A DNA stretch of 64,000 nucleotides from an uncultured Flavobacteriaceae bacterium (GCA_947494325.1 CANLUS010000005.1:248001-312000), one strand, 5' to 3'; counted from the stretch's first letter, positions 25,495 to 36,774 are shown. Program-made: numbers and translations. The notes: a model not told the origin generated them from the letters alone.

Positions 25495-28400
25495 TTAATT
25501 TCCAATAGTATATCGTAAACTTATTCCTGCATTGACAGATTTCCTTGGAAAGGTTGTAGAGATTAAAAATTCAGAAGAATTTTGATCAAAGAACAGCGAA
25601 GCTAGTAGATTTTGATTCAAAGCATAATCAGCTACAAACTTAAAAGAGATTAATTTTTGACCACCAGTAATTTGATTATTGTTAATATCGATAGATCTAA
25701 TAATTGTAGAGTTATTTCTAATACCTAAATCAGCTTTTAAATTAATATCTCCTTTAAAGGTAGTTTTAACTTCACCTGTTTTAATTTTAAGTCGAACATC
25801 TTTTAATCGATAGCCTAAGCCAACAATAAATTCGGTTCCTCTGATTTCGGTTAGTGTATTATTATTGAAATTTAAATTAAGAGCCTTGTCTTTACGAATT
25901 TCTGCTCTTAAAGAAAAAGAATTACGCATTTTCATATCCACTTTTATCAATGGAGAAAATTCTTCAACTAAGTTAATACCGGTAAATAGCTTCTCGGGTT
26001 GTAAATTTCCATTAAGGTCATTTGCGCCACCAAACAGCAAATTATTACTAAATCCAATAATAGAGTAAGTCGCATTGTATTTATGTTCTAATGTAAAGCT
26101 TCTAAAGTGTTTTTTAAACCAAGCAAATTGCATTAGCCCTTTGTAATTTACTCGCCAATTCGGAATAGGAATATCTCTAAACGGACTTGTTTTAACTTTT
26201 TCAGGACTCTGACCTGTATAGGTTGCTAAGAAAGCCGGAAGTAAAACATCAGAACTATTGGGGCCATATCCAGTAGGAAAAGTAGTAGCATTTGGGTTGA
26301 TTGGTGCACCAGCTAAACGCTGTGCAACAATTATACGGTTCGCTTTAAACTTTTCGAAGGTCGCATCGCCATTACCATCAAAGGCATTTTTAAGCATGAA
26401 CGTGCTAATGCTAAAATTTCCAACTTCATTAGCAGGGAAGCTGGTATCCAGCGCATCACCTGCATCATTTAGGGCGATTTGCTGCGATATATTACTTGCA
26501 AAAATTCTGCTCGCTGATAGTTCAATGTTTAAGTTCTTAGCGGGTCTCAATTCAGCACTCAAATCTAACTTGGTTAAGTTACGCGTACTAAAAGTTTTAC
26601 TAAAATCATCGTTTGTGAGTAACCAGTCATTGGCTATAGCTGTTTGTCGAATGTCACGCTGGCTACCAAATACAAAGCCCAATGTAGGAGCCGAACCTCC
26701 TCTAAAACGATTTCTTCCTAAAAAGCCTATTTCTGGAATATAGCCAGGTAAAATAGTACCGTTATTTTCGGTGTAACCCACACGAATTTTTTTAACAGAA
26801 GTCAACACATCTACAAATCCTTGTAATACTTTTTGCCCGCCTGTTTGTTTTTTGATATTATTTCTGGCCGTTTTTGGCTTAGTAACCTTAGCGATTGTCC
26901 TTTTAGATGATCCTTTTTTCTTAGTGTTTTTGGTATTCTTTTTCTTTTTCCTTTTCGGTTTTGCTAAATCTAATAGGCCTATGCGCTTGTAAAATTTACG
27001 CATGTCTAAATCTGCAGACAATGAATGCGTATTGGCATTTTGAATTGTATTACCAATCTGCTCAACATAACTTTCAGAAGGTGCTTGCCAATCAAAATCG
27101 GCAGTATATTTATAGGTGGCAGTAATAAAGTCGAAAATTGGTATTTTATTAATTGGAACCTTATAATTTGCATCCAAGGTTTGATGATAATTATTCGGAC
27201 GTCCTACCTCAAAAAAATTGTTGAAAATTGTCTCATCATTTTCTGGATCGAATGTATCATAAATGAAGTTATTTGCGGCTCTAAATGAAAACTGCAATGA
27301 TTTTGTGAGGTTATAGCCAACAGTATAATCCCAATCAAACATAAAACGACGTTGTGTCAATACAGGCAACGCAGGAAGACTCTCCACCAAGGATCGAGAT
27401 TCTTGTTGATTAAAACTTCGTACAATATTGGAATTTACAGAAATCGTAGTCGGTAATAAATTGATATTAAAATCTTTGATAAATTTTAAGTAACTGCTCT
27501 TATTTAAAAATTTCCAGTTTTTTAGTGGTTCTAAAGGGAGCGGTTTAAAACTATGATTATAACTCGCTGAAGCTCTTAAATTTTGATCTAAAAAGCGCAC
27601 TATGTTATAATCCTTATGATACGTTTCACTAAAGGAATAAGAAGCAGAAACATTTTCAATGTCATAAAAGCGTCTCTTTTTTTCATTATTAGTCCTTTCT
27701 TTACGAACGTTAATTAAGTTGATGCTACGTCGCTTGGTATAATCTCTTGAATTTTCACTATTTGGATTGATATCTTTTGCATCTTCAAAGAGCACATCCT
27801 GATATTGCGGATCCCACTTAGGATCTTTGAATTCTTCGGAAATGCTATAATTTAATGGTATTTTAATTCCCGCTTTTTTAGGAAGTAATTGTCCGAGATT
27901 TACGTTCGTCACTATATCATATTGCTTCACATCCTCTTGACTTCTTTCTTGCACACGCTGTTCTAAGGAGCCAAACCCATCAGAGTTCGCCCGTGCCGAT
28001 ACAGAAACATCGGCAAAGTCAGCAAAATTAGCATCGGCATTTAATACTGCCGCCCATCCTCCTTTGTTATCAAATTCGGCAACACGTAATTCATTAAACC
28101 AAAGTTCTGCAGTTTTATTCGTTGTTGCATCATTTCTCACGCCAATCATGATAGTTCTCAAATTCGACAAATTCGGATTTCCACGCACTCTAATTCTGGC
28201 TTCTGGATCAGATGCGATGCTTGGAAATAATTGATTTGTAGGTGCCGTAGTATTTAAACGTTCTAATTTTAATTTTCCTAGGTCCTTTAGTCTCGTATCG
28301 AAATCATTCTTCCAAATACTATCTGCTAGCGATTGTCCAGATTCTGTGATTTTTAAAGGAATTTCTAACTGATAAAAGTTGTCATCAGTGTCACTTCCTA

Positions 28401-31400
28401 ATCTAATAATGGCAGTTAAATCGTTATTATCAGTATCTGGTAAGCCAGGAATACTCTCGGCATGAACAAACATCTTCAATTTGTTAAACATTCGCATGTC
28501 ATAACTTGTATTTTTAAATACAGCACGCGTTTCACCTGGTTCTAGTTCTTTAACTCTTACTAATAAAGACTGTTCATTTTGTTCTTGTATGGTTGTGCTT
28601 CCTTGCAAACGCTCTCTTCGAACACCCGGCGGTAAAACATATGGAATGGGTTGTTTGTTTTCATTTTCTTGAATGTTAACAACTCCAACTTCAAAGTTTC
28701 TATTTTCATCTTCATCCAATTCGGGATCTGCTGGTAATGGTTCGACTAAAGACCTGGTATATCTTCTCCAGTCACCTCTTATTAATTCTAATTCTCCAAA
28801 ACGTAGAACAACTGGTATTCTAAATTTAGTAAGATACATTCGCATAAATCGAATAGCATTAAAACCTGTTATTCCGCCTATTGGAGTACCAGTCGTAATT
28901 GGAATTCTAAACTGATACCACGTAGATTGTTGCGTGGATCCGTTTGGTAAGTTTACGGTAACATTTTTTTGATCTACGATGTTATTTTGGCCAACGATTA
29001 AATCTGCAGGATTTAAAGAAATACGATATTGATAATAACTCTCTACCGCACTCATAGTTTGATCTCGGTTGATATCTTCGATATCTGGGAATGATGTTCC
29101 AGACGTTGGGAACGACTCTGTTGAATTATTAATTGTTGGTGAGTTCCCCTCGGCATTGTTAAAATTACGATAGCGCGTTAAGATAGATGCGTCAATGGCA
29201 TCCAAGTTACCACCTCTAAAGAAATTATAGTTATCGTTAGAAGGGTCGGATCCAAAACCAGGAAATCTCGCTGCTTCTTCGGCATCCGTTAGACCATCAA
29301 GACCTACATCTTGGTTTGGGCGTTCATCATCTTCTTCTGAAAAGGCATAAATTAAAGATTGATTAATAGGTACGTCAGACCATTCAGTTCTATTGATATT
29401 AGGTGATAATCCTGTTTCATCAACTTTTACACCATCTCTTGGCAACCCATTTTCGTACATCCTTCTATTGTCTGGCAAAATATCTTCAGATACATTACCC
29501 AGATTAAAGTAAAGCTCACCGCCAAAATCGGATGGATTCACTAGTGTTTCGCCACCTTCTTCAGGCGTAATCGAATAATTTTCATAAGGATCCATTAACC
29601 AAAATTGGATATACTCAACATTAGCCTGTTGAAAATCGGTGGTGTTTAGTGCACGCATAATTCCCGCCCATTTATCCTCCGGGTTCAGATCATAGGTGTT
29701 GTTAAGTACATTCTCGTTAAAATTATAGGGCCCTCTTTCTTTTGGGTAATATGCTAAATCGAATGTGTTTACGATATTACTTTGTGTAACATCAAGATCC
29801 AATTCTGGAAAGAGTTCTTGAAAACCAACACGACGAACTTCTGCTCTCGAAAGCTCTATATCGTTGATATTATTAGGTTTTAAGGTAGTGCCATAAAAAA
29901 GTCGGTCAATAGTATACCAAGCTAACTTTGAGCGTTCCGCGCCTAATCTTAAATTTGCGTTATTTGCACTAGGTATGCCTGGATTTAATCCGCCTGCAAC
30001 ATTGGCATTCGTAAAGTCTAAAGTTGGATCTGTTTGTTTTGTAGGGACACTCGCTAAAAACCATTGTCTCGGAGAACTAATATCTAATGGTATTTGAGAA
30101 CCTTCAAAATCATCGACATAAGAGGCCGCTTCGCCGCTAAGATTAATTCCTTTTGGAGATCCGGGCAATAAATAAGCTGCTTCTGCCCTCAAAGAAAAAT
30201 TCGATGTGGCATCTGTATCAATGTTTGGTAATTTATTCACCCATTTCGTGAATTTTGGTACTTCTGTACTATAATTAAGATTAAAACCAATAATTGTATT
30301 ATTAACCGGTTCAGCACCAAACTGAGGTTTTTGAGTGAAAGGACGCTCGTTTAGGTTTACAATGGTTCCACCAACGGCAAATTGATCATTAAAGATATGT
30401 TGCACATCAATTCCCATGAAACTTCGACGCTGTTGATTGAAGCCATTATTATTTTCTACAGATACGTTAATAGGAGCGTTTGAAGCCACTAAATTGGGAT
30501 TGATAATTTGTACTGTTCCACTTTGGTAGTCCACAACATAATCCGAACCTTCTAACAATTCTCGACCTCCAGAAGTTACGGTTACTGAACCTCTAGGTAC
30601 ATTAAAAGCATTTAATCGAATACCGCCACTAGATTCTGATTTAAAGTAACCAGATAAAGAGTACTTGTCTTTGCTCTGAAAATCATTTTGAGCTTGCGCC
30701 TTTGGGAGATCATATAATTCGTTAAATACAAATCTGTCGTCAGCAGGATCTGTTAAAATTTGGCCTAGTTCACCTGTTTCAAGCAGGTCAGTGGTCGCGG
30801 AACCACTTGCGCCAAAAGGTTCAACTGTTGGAAAAATAATGTAACCATCTTGTGAATTGATTGTAACACCCTCGACAAAGTCAAAATAACCATCACCTCC
30901 ATCTAGAATATTCCTTGTTCCATCAAGAATATCTAAACGTAACAGATTTAACAATGGTTGTTTACTAACAGAATCGGTATCAATGATCGTTTCAGCATTT
31001 TGTAAAAAATTTACAGGTACGCCTGTTGCATCATCTTGATAAAGTACTTCAAGTCGAAAACCATCAGGCTGTAATTGAAATGCCCCAGGTAAACTGTACA
31101 CATTTTTCATCATTAAATCCCATAATGGTAGATTGGTATCAATGATTTCACTACGCAGTAATTTGACTACTAAATTATCTGGAGCTGTAACCCCATCACC
31201 ACTTAATTCACCTACTCGAAAAACATTTTCGCCAGGATTACTCGCATTCGGATTGTTCTCGGTATATTCATAGGCTACTGCTAACACATCACTATCTGCC
31301 AAGCGTCTATTAAGTGTTATATAACCTAGTTGTGGGTTTAATTCAAAATCAATTCCGAGAGTTAGTTTACGCGCATTTTCTAAAATAGAATAGTCACTAC

Positions 31401-32700
31401 CTTGAGAAAATCCAGCTAAAGCACTATTTACCGTTGAAATGTTTCTAATAGCATTACCTGATGTCAGAAAGGTGCTTAAACTATTTGTTTCATTCGAAGG
31501 GTCTTGAGATCCGTTAACGGTAACAAGAGCAGATGCTCCTAGATTCGCAGCGTCACCTTCTCCTAAATCAGCTAAGGCTACAATATTTCGAACATTCTCG
31601 GTTGTTGAATTTCTATTAGTGATCCAAACCTCTACTCTCGTAATATATTTAGAGCTATTAACTAATGGTAATTGTTTTAGAGCGTCGTTATAACTATCCC
31701 TAAATTGTTGAGATAAGAAAAAGTGTCTGTTATCATCATAATCACTCGCTCTTATGTTAAATTCTTGTATGGTTGAGCCCCCTTGAGCTTGCACCGATCT
31801 TGTTTGTGAACGTTGCTGCGAAAAGACACCAGTAACAGTCGTTTTACCAAATTGTAATTCTGTTTTTACCCCAAAAAGATTCTGAGCTCCTGAGATTAAG
31901 GAACTTTGAATAGGCATACTTACATTACCTACTTCAATTTTACGTATAATATCATCTTCTGTTGGGGTGTATTCTAGCTTAACCTGATTTTGAAAATTGA
32001 AAGTCGATTGTGTGTCAAAAGCTGCATTTACTTTCAATCGTTTCCCTACTTGAGCATTTAAACTTGCATTTATTTCTTGACCAAAATCGAACGTTCTGCT
32101 TCGTCTATTTCGTTCTGATAGCTGAGGGTTTTCAACCCGCTGAAATAACAATCCCATTTTAACCAAAACAGAACCTTGTGGGTTCACTTCAATTTTATTG
32201 CCTCCAAAAAGATTCTCAAAAAATTCAGACTTCACGTAATAGGCGGGTAATAGATTCTTTTGAGCTTCGGCTGCATTTTTCTTTCTACCACCAACTGCGC
32301 TTATTTTGTCTTTAAAATACTTTAGCATATCGCGTGTTAAACGATATTCTTCGTACTCTTTTTTGGTCATGTAAAAAGGATGCTTAATGAAATAATCACC
32401 GATTTTTTCAACAAAAATATAGTGCCCTTTAACGGGGTCAAAAATGACCTCCATATTTTTAATCTCATTTAAGAAAAGACCTCCTTTTTGGTTTGATTTA
32501 AAAGGGTAGGGCAGCGTGCCTACTGAATCTATTTTTATAGTGTCCTTTTTAACGGGAGGAACAATAGTCGTATCTTTCTTTGCAGTTGGTTTTGGTTTTG
32601 GCGGGGTAGGTGGAATTTGAGACTGCACAATTGCTGTTGTAAAAAACAACGCAAAAAATAAGAGGGAGCTATATGTTCTTAGCATTCTAAATTTCAACAA
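25495..32700 (-). CDS. sprA: SprA, giant outer-membrane translocon of the type IX secretion system
   Basis: At 2401 residues this is the largest gene in the window. SprA (Sov in Porphyromonas) forms the very large single-chain outer-membrane barrel through which T9SS cargo, including gliding adhesins, leaves the cell. An N-terminal signal peptide (about 1-28) is followed by a proline-rich stretch (PPTPPKPKPTAKK), then the conserved SprA region (GGLFLNEIKNMEVIFDPVKGHY, YEEYRLTRDMLKYFKDKI) and long alternating amphipathic strands, ending at SLRYTIGN. A basic, Lys-rich insert (KPKRKKKKNTKNTKKKGSSKRT, about residue 1920) is notable. The ATG directly abuts the ruvA stop; MLRTYSS five codons later is an alternative start. 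The full length is uninterrupted. Confidence 0.97.
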   Translation of the reverse strand: MLKFRMLRTYSSLLFFALFFTTAIVQSQIPPTPPKPKPTAKKDTTIVPPVKKDTIKIDSVGTLPYPFKSNQKGGLFLNEIKNMEVIFDPVKGHYIFVEKIGDYFIKHPFYMTKKEYEEYRLTRDMLKYFKDKISAVGGRKKNAAEAQKNLLPAYYVKSEFFENLFGGNKIEVNPQGSVLVKMGLLFQRVENPQLSERNRRSRTFDFGQEINASLNAQVGKRLKVNAAFDTQSTFNFQNQVKLEYTPTEDDIIRKIEVGNVSMPIQSSLISGAQNLFGVKTELQFGKTTVTGVFSQQRSQTRSVQAQGGSTIQEFNIRASDYDDNRHFFLSQQFRDSYNDALKQLPLVNSSKYITRVEVWITNRNSTTENVRNIVALADLGEGDAANLGASALVTVNGSQDPSNETNSLSTFLTSGNAIRNISTVNSALAGFSQGSDYSILENARKLTLGIDFELNPQLGYITLNRRLADSDVLAVAYEYTENNPNASNPGENVFRVGELSGDGVTAPDNLVVKLLRSEIIDTNLPLWDLMMKNVYSLPGAFQLQPDGFRLEVLYQDDATGVPVNFLQNAETIIDTDSVSKQPLLNLLRLDILDGTRNILDGGDGYFDFVEGVTINSQDGYIIFPTVEPFGASGSATTDLLETGELGQILTDPADDRFVFNELYDLPKAQAQNDFQSKDKYSLSGYFKSESSGGIRLNAFNVPRGSVTVTSGGRELLEGSDYVVDYQSGTVQIINPNLVASNAPINVSVENNNGFNQQRRSFMGIDVQHIFNDQFAVGGTIVNLNERPFTQKPQFGAEPVNNTIIGFNLNYSTEVPKFTKWVNKLPNIDTDATSNFSLRAEAAYLLPGSPKGINLSGEAASYVDDFEGSQIPLDISSPRQWFLASVPTKQTDPTLDFTNANVAGGLNPGIPSANNANLRLGAERSKLAWYTIDRLFYGTTLKPNNINDIELSRAEVRRVGFQELFPELDLDVTQSNIVNTFDLAYYPKERGPYNFNENVLNNTYDLNPEDKWAGIMRALNTTDFQQANVEYIQFWLMDPYENYSITPEEGGETLVNPSDFGGELYFNLGNVSEDILPDNRRMYENGLPRDGVKVDETGLSPNINRTEWSDVPINQSLIYAFSEEDDERPNQDVGLDGLTDAEEAARFPGFGSDPSNDNYNFFRGGNLDAIDASILTRYRNFNNAEGNSPTINNSTESFPTSGTSFPDIEDINRDQTMSAVESYYQYRISLNPADLIVGQNNIVDQKNVTVNLPNGSTQQSTWYQFRIPITTGTPIGGITGFNAIRFMRMYLTKFRIPVVLRFGELELIRGDWRRYTRSLVEPLPADPELDEDENRNFEVGVVNIQENENKQPIPYVLPPGVRRERLQGSTTIQEQNEQSLLVRVKELEPGETRAVFKNTSYDMRMFNKLKMFVHAESIPGLPDTDNNDLTAIIRLGSDTDDNFYQLEIPLKITESGQSLADSIWKNDFDTRLKDLGKLKLERLNTTAPTNQLFPSIASDPEARIRVRGNPNLSNLRTIMIGVRNDATTNKTAELWFNELRVAEFDNKGGWAAVLNADANFADFADVSVSARANSDGFGSLEQRVQERSQEDVKQYDIVTNVNLGQLLPKKAGIKIPLNYSISEEFKDPKWDPQYQDVLFEDAKDINPNSENSRDYTKRRSINLINVRKERTNNEKKRRFYDIENVSASYSFSETYHKDYNIVRFLDQNLRASASYNHSFKPLPLEPLKNWKFLNKSSYLKFIKDFNINLLPTTISVNSNIVRSFNQQESRSLVESLPALPVLTQRRFMFDWDYTVGYNLTKSLQFSFRAANNFIYDTFDPENDETIFNNFFEVGRPNNYHQTLDANYKVPINKIPIFDFITATYKYTADFDWQAPSESYVEQIGNTIQNANTHSLSADLDMRKFYKRIGLLDLAKPKRKKKKNTKNTKKKGSSKRTIAKVTKPKTARNNIKKQTGGQKVLQGFVDVLTSVKKIRVGYTENNGTILPGYIPEIGFLGRNRFRGGSAPTLGFVFGSQRDIRQTAIANDWLLTNDDFSKTFSTRNLTKLDLSAELRPAKNLNIELSASRIFASNISQQIALNDAGDALDTSFPANEVGNFSISTFMLKNAFDGNGDATFEKFKANRIIVAQRLAGAPINPNATTFPTGYGPNSSDVLLPAFLATYTGQSPEKVKTSPFRDIPIPNWRVNYKGLMQFAWFKKHFRSFTLEHKYNATYSIIGFSNNLLFGGANDLNGNLQPEKLFTGINLVEEFSPLIKVDMKMRNSFSLRAEIRKDKALNLNFNNNTLTEIRGTEFIVGLGYRLKDVRLKIKTGEVKTTFKGDINLKADLGIRNNSTIIRSIDINNNQITGGQKLISFKFVADYALNQNLLASLFFDQNSSEFLISTTFPRKSVNAGISLRYTIGN

Positions 32701-33282
32701 TTACAAGTTTTTAAGTGCTTGTTTAATAATGTTTTCAAGACTTATACTTGGGGATTCTTGAATAATTTTCTGTATCATTTTCTCTACTTGCTTTCGAGTG
32801 AATCCAAGAACCTCTAAAGCAGATAACGCTTCTTCTTTCAAGGTATTGTTATTATTAACAGAATCTTCTTGAAGTTCGTAGGTTTTGAGAATTTTATCTT
32901 TTAAATCAATAATTACTCGTTGTGCTGTTTTAGCTCCAATTCCTTTGACAGATTGTATTGTTGGTGTGTCTTCTGACGCGATGGCTTGTTGAATTTGATC
33001 TGTGGTCATTGAAGACAACATTGTTCTTGCCGTACTAGGACCAACACCAGAAACTGAAATAAGTAATTTGAATATTTCACGCTCGGTTTTGTCGGCAAAA
33101 CCAAAGAGGGTGTGTGCATCTTCGCGAATTGATAAATGCGTGTATAGCACAACCGCTTCGCTATCCGGAATTTTTGAAAATGTGTTCAATGAAATGTGCA
33201 AAAAATAACCTACACCATTACATTCAATAATAGCATAAGTAGGATTTTTTTCAACTAGTTTACCTCGTATGTGAGTTATCAT
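32701..33282 (-). CDS. ruvA: Holliday junction DNA helicase subunit RuvA
   Basis: This 193-residue junction-binding subunit of the RuvAB branch-migration machine has the N-terminal OB fold (MITHIRGKLVEKNPTYAIIECNGVGYFLHIS), tandem helix-hairpin-helix motifs (LLISVSGVGPSTARTMLSS and IQSVKGIGAKTAQRVIIDLKDKI) and the C-terminal domain that regulates RuvB (LKEEALSALEVLGFTRKQVEKMI). Slightly shorter than the 203-residue E. coli protein. It immediately precedes sprA with no intergenic base, so the two are almost surely co-transcribed. ruvB is 5 kb away on the same strand. Confidence 0.97.
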   Translation of the reverse strand: MITHIRGKLVEKNPTYAIIECNGVGYFLHISLNTFSKIPDSEAVVLYTHLSIREDAHTLFGFADKTEREIFKLLISVSGVGPSTARTMLSSMTTDQIQQAIASEDTPTIQSVKGIGAKTAQRVIIDLKDKILKTYELQEDSVNNNNTLKEEALSALEVLGFTRKQVEKMIQKIIQESPSISLENIIKQALKNL

Positions 33283-33304
33283 TTGGACTGTAGGTTTAAA
33301 TGAC

Positions 33305-33312
33305 CAAAACTA
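33305..33312 (-). promoter_or_regulatory. Candidate -7 promoter box for ruvA-sprA
   Basis: It reads TAGTTTTG on the minus strand (TAnnTTTG), 22 bp before the ruvA ATG. No -33 element was identified; a small hairpin TCTGC-TTC-GCAGA lies just upstream. Confidence 0.45.
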
Positions 33313-33421
33313 CATATATTTTCTGCTTCGCAGATTAATAGTTTTGGGAAATAGATACTAAAGTAGTTTTATATCATATTTTAGCTTTAAACCTTTATGA
33401 TGCAATAATACAAAAACAAAA

Positions 33422-35695
33422 TTAATTTTTGGATTTTTGTTGGGCATCAATGACAGCAACAGCGGTCATATTTACCATCTCATCAACACTAGCTCCTAAC
33501 TGTAGAATATGCGCTGGCTTGTTTAACCCCATCATTATCGGGCCAATAGACTCTGCATCGTATAATTCTTTCATCATTTTATAGGTAATATTTGCAGAAT
33601 CTAAATTGGGAAAAATTAACACATTTACTTTTTTATCTACGAGCTTAGAAAATGGAAATTCTTTTTTTAACATATCAGGGTTCAAGGCGAAATCAGCTTG
33701 TAATTCACCATCGATTACAACGTTCGGAAAGTTTTCATGAATATCTTTAATGGCTTCAGCTATTTTCGCCGAATGTTCATTAGTTGAAGCTCCAAAATTT
33801 GAAAAAGATAACATCGCTATATTAGGTTTGATGTTAAAAAATTTCGCTAAAGAAGCTGTTAATTGAGAAATTTTAGCCAACTGTTTGGCAGTTGGGTCTA
33901 TATTTATCGTAGTGTCGGCTAAAAACATAGGGCCACGCTTGGTAAGCATCAAGTTCGCTGCAGCAATTCTACTTACACCTTTGGCCATACCAACTAATTC
34001 GAGAATTGGTTTTACAACGGTTGCATAATTTCTTGTATAACCTGTTATAAGTGCATCAGCTTCTTGTTCATTAACCATCATCGCGGCAAAATAATTGCGT
34101 TGTCTCATCAATTTTTGAGCATCTAAAAGCTTGATCCCTTTGCGTTGACGAGATTTCCAGTATTTTTGAGCAAATTTATTTCTTCTTTCTTTTTCTTGAG
34201 GTGTTTTAGGATCTATAATTTCAACAGTATCATTGAAACCAATTTCGGCTTTTAACTCTAAAATAGTTTCACGATCTCCCAATAAAATTGGATGGGCAAT
34301 TTTTTCATCATGTACAATTTGAGCAGCTTTCATAACGTCTAAGTGATCTGCTTCAGCGAACACTACTTTTTTAGGATTTGTCTTAGCTCGGTTATGTAAT
34401 AAACGAACAACTTTGCTTCCTGTTCCTAATCGTTCCATTAATTCATCCCGATAGGCAGTCCAATCTAAGATAGGTTCGGTAGCGACACCAGATTCCATCG
34501 CTGCTCTAGCAATAGCTGGAGGAATTTCGTAAATAAGTCGAGGGTCAAAGGGTTTAGGAATAATATATTCTTTCCCGAAAGTCAAATTAACCTCATCATA
34601 TACAATATTTACCTGCTCTGGTACTGGATGTTTCGCTAAATCAGCCAAAGCAAGTACGGCAGCCATTTTCATTTCTTCATTAATCGCAGTCGCTCTAACA
34701 TCTAAGGCTCCTCTAAAAATAAAGGGAAATCCTAAAACATTATTCACCTGATTAGGATGGTCCGAACGTCCAGTAGCCATGATAATATCTTTTCTTGTTT
34801 TGATAGCCAACTCATAATTGATCTCTGGCTCTGGATTTGCCATAGCAAAGACAATTGGATTTTTTGCCATCGATTGTATCATTTGTTCATTGACAATATT
34901 GCCCTGCGATAAACCAATAAAAACGTCAGCATCTTTCATGGCTTCCTCCAAAGTATGTACATCTTTTGATGTGGCGAATTCGGCTTTTTGAGAAGTCAAA
35001 TTGCCTCTATCTTTTCGAATGACTCCTTTGCTATCTGTCATCACGATATTTTCTATTCGGGCACCTAATTTTAAGTATAGACGTGTGCAGGAAACGGCTG
35101 CTGCTCCAGCACCACTTACAACTATTTGAGCTTTCGCGATATCTTTTTTGGCAATTTCACAAGCATTTTTTAACGCTGCTGCAGAGATAATTGCAGTACC
35201 ATGCTGATCGTCATGCATCACAGGGATGTCTAGTTCTTCTTTTAACCTGCGTTCTATTTCGAAAGCTTCAGGAGCTTTGATGTCTTCTAAATTAATGCCT
35301 CCAAAAGTTGGAGCAATTGCCTTAACGGTTTCCACAAATTTATCCACGTCAGTGGCATCTACTTCAATATCGAACACATCAATATCCGCAAATATTTTAA
35401 ACAAAAGACCTTTTCCTTCCATAACAGGTTTAGAAGCTTCAGGCCCAATATTTCCCAGACCCAATACGGCCGTTCCATTAGAAATAACAGCAACCAAATT
35501 ACCTTTAGACGTATATTTATAGACATCTTTTTTATTGGTTGCAATTTCTAAACATGGTTCAGCAACACCGGGTGAGTAGGCTAATGATAAATCTCTTTGA
35601 GTTGCATATTTTTTAGTAGGAACTACCTTGATTTTACCTGGAGTAGGTTTTGCATGATAATCTAATGCTTCTTGTTTTTGTTTATCGGTACTCAT
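33422..35695 (-). CDS. maeB: NADP-dependent malic enzyme with phosphotransacetylase-like domain
   Basis: This 757-residue MaeB-type enzyme decarboxylates malate to pyruvate with NADP, supplying NADPH and pyruvate. The malic domain occupies about 1-425: [58 protein letters not shown] and the NADP-binding [18 protein letters not shown]. Residues about 430-757 are a phosphate acetyl/butyryltransferase-like domain ([48 protein letters not shown]) that in MaeB enzymes is regulatory and not catalytic. Length matches the E. coli protein (759). A perfect 14-bp inverted repeat lies 29 bp upstream of the start. Confidence 0.96.
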   Translation of the reverse strand: MSTDKQKQEALDYHAKPTPGKIKVVPTKKYATQRDLSLAYSPGVAEPCLEIATNKKDVYKYTSKGNLVAVISNGTAVLGLGNIGPEASKPVMEGKGLLFKIFADIDVFDIEVDATDVDKFVETVKAIAPTFGGINLEDIKAPEAFEIERRLKEELDIPVMHDDQHGTAIISAAALKNACEIAKKDIAKAQIVVSGAGAAAVSCTRLYLKLGARIENIVMTDSKGVIRKDRGNLTSQKAEFATSKDVHTLEEAMKDADVFIGLSQGNIVNEQMIQSMAKNPIVFAMANPEPEINYELAIKTRKDIIMATGRSDHPNQVNNVLGFPFIFRGALDVRATAINEEMKMAAVLALADLAKHPVPEQVNIVYDEVNLTFGKEYIIPKPFDPRLIYEIPPAIARAAMESGVATEPILDWTAYRDELMERLGTGSKVVRLLHNRAKTNPKKVVFAEADHLDVMKAAQIVHDEKIAHPILLGDRETILELKAEIGFNDTVEIIDPKTPQEKERRNKFAQKYWKSRQRKGIKLLDAQKLMRQRNYFAAMMVNEQEADALITGYTRNYATVVKPILELVGMAKGVSRIAAANLMLTKRGPMFLADTTINIDPTAKQLAKISQLTASLAKFFNIKPNIAMLSFSNFGASTNEHSAKIAEAIKDIHENFPNVVIDGELQADFALNPDMLKKEFPFSKLVDKKVNVLIFPNLDSANITYKMMKELYDAESIGPIMMGLNKPAHILQLGASVDEMVNMTAVAVIDAQQKSKN

Positions 35696-35723
35696 GAAAA
35701 TTAATTAGCGTTTGTATTTAATG

Positions 35724-35754
35724 TAAAATTAGTTAATATAATTAACTAATTTTA
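35724..35754. repeat. Perfect inverted repeat upstream of maeB
   Basis: TAAAATTAGTTAAT and its exact reverse complement are separated by ATA, 29 bp upstream of the maeB start. It is AT-rich with no following T-run in the minus direction, so an operator is more likely than a terminator; the regulator is unknown. Confidence 0.45.
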
Positions 35755-35786
35755 ATTCTTAAGTGGCTTTTGCTTCAAATAAAGAA

Positions 35787-35806
35787 CGAATATATATAAA
35801 TATTCG
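35787..35806 (-). terminator. Possible weak terminator after queG
   Basis: CGAATAT / ATATTCG with a 6-nt loop, followed in the minus direction by TTCTTTATTTG. It lies 11 bp beyond the queG stop; the stem is short and AU-rich. Confidence 0.4.
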
Positions 35807-35817
35807 CCTTTAATGGA

Positions 35818-36744
35818 CTATTCTTTTAAGAATTCAATATTTCGTTGTAACCCAGAGAATTTGGTTCGTTTTACCGCCGATTTTTTGAAGATTTTTTTGA
35901 ATACATCCTCAGTAATTTCTTGCCAATCTTTTTTTGTCATTTCCAATAGGTCAGGATGTGGATTGAAAAGGGGTTCATTATGAGATTTTGAAAAACGATT
36001 CCATGGGCATACATCCTGACAAACATCGCAACCGAACATCCAATTGTCGAACTTACCTTTGACAGATGTTGGAATTTCATTTTTTAGTTCGATGGTGAAA
36101 TATGAAATACACTTACTGCCATCTACTTTATAAGGGTCAACTATGGCCTGCGTTGGGCAAGCATCAATGCAAGCGGTGCATGAGCCACAATGATCTGTTA
36201 CTGGAGTATCATATTCTAAATCTAAGTCGATAATTAACTCCGCGAGAAAATAAAAAGAGCCTACTTGTTGGGTCAATAAATTACTATGTTTGCCGATCCA
36301 ACCCAATCCACCTTTGGCGGCCCAGGCTTTTTCCAATATCGGAGCCGAATCTACGAAGGCACGTCCGTGCACCTCACCAATTTCTTCTTGTATAAAATTC
36401 AATAAAAACTTCAGTTTGTCCTTAATCACGAAATGATAATCGGTGCCAAAGGCATACTTACTGATTTTAGGAGCCAATTTATCATTTTGAGTTTCTGATG
36501 GATAATAATTATACAACAGTGAGATTACTGATTTAGAGCCTTCTACCAACTTTGTTGGATCTAAACGCTTGTCAAAATGATTTTCCATATAGTGCATTTC
36601 ACCATGACTATTCGCATGGAGCCATTTTTCTAATCGCGGCGCTTCTTCTTCTAAAAATTCAGCTTTCGATATACCACAAGATAAAAATCCGAGGCGTTTT
36701 GCTTCGGTTTTTATCAGGGAAGTATAGTTGCTTTTAGAATTCAA
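35818..36744 (-). CDS. queG: Epoxyqueuosine reductase
   Basis: This 308-residue cobalamin- and iron-sulfur-dependent enzyme performs the last step of queuosine synthesis in tRNA, reducing epoxyqueuosine. The C-terminal half holds two ferredoxin-like clusters: C186, C189, C192, C196 in [12 protein letters not shown], and C239, C242, C246 in [10 protein letters not shown], with C212 in [11 protein letters not shown]. The catalytic region [26 protein letters not shown] (128-153) is highly conserved, with D132 as the likely proton donor. It is shorter than E. coli QueG (379), which carries an extra C-terminal HEAT-like part. Last gene of the ruvB-P450-queG unit. Confidence 0.95.
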   Translation of the reverse strand: MNSKSNYTSLIKTEAKRLGFLSCGISKAEFLEEEAPRLEKWLHANSHGEMHYMENHFDKRLDPTKLVEGSKSVISLLYNYYPSETQNDKLAPKISKYAFGTDYHFVIKDKLKFLLNFIQEEIGEVHGRAFVDSAPILEKAWAAKGGLGWIGKHSNLLTQQVGSFYFLAELIIDLDLEYDTPVTDHCGSCTACIDACPTQAIVDPYKVDGSKCISYFTIELKNEIPTSVKGKFDNWMFGCDVCQDVCPWNRFSKSHNEPLFNPHPDLLEMTKKDWQEITEDVFKKIFKKSAVKRTKFSGLQRNIEFLKE

Positions 36745-36774
36745 TGAAACTTACATTTAAAGGTAAAAGTACTA

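Noticed and set aside
26258-26743. 161-codon open frame antisense to sprA
   Set aside because: Low-complexity translation of the opposite strand of the SprA barrel repeats; no signal of independent coding.
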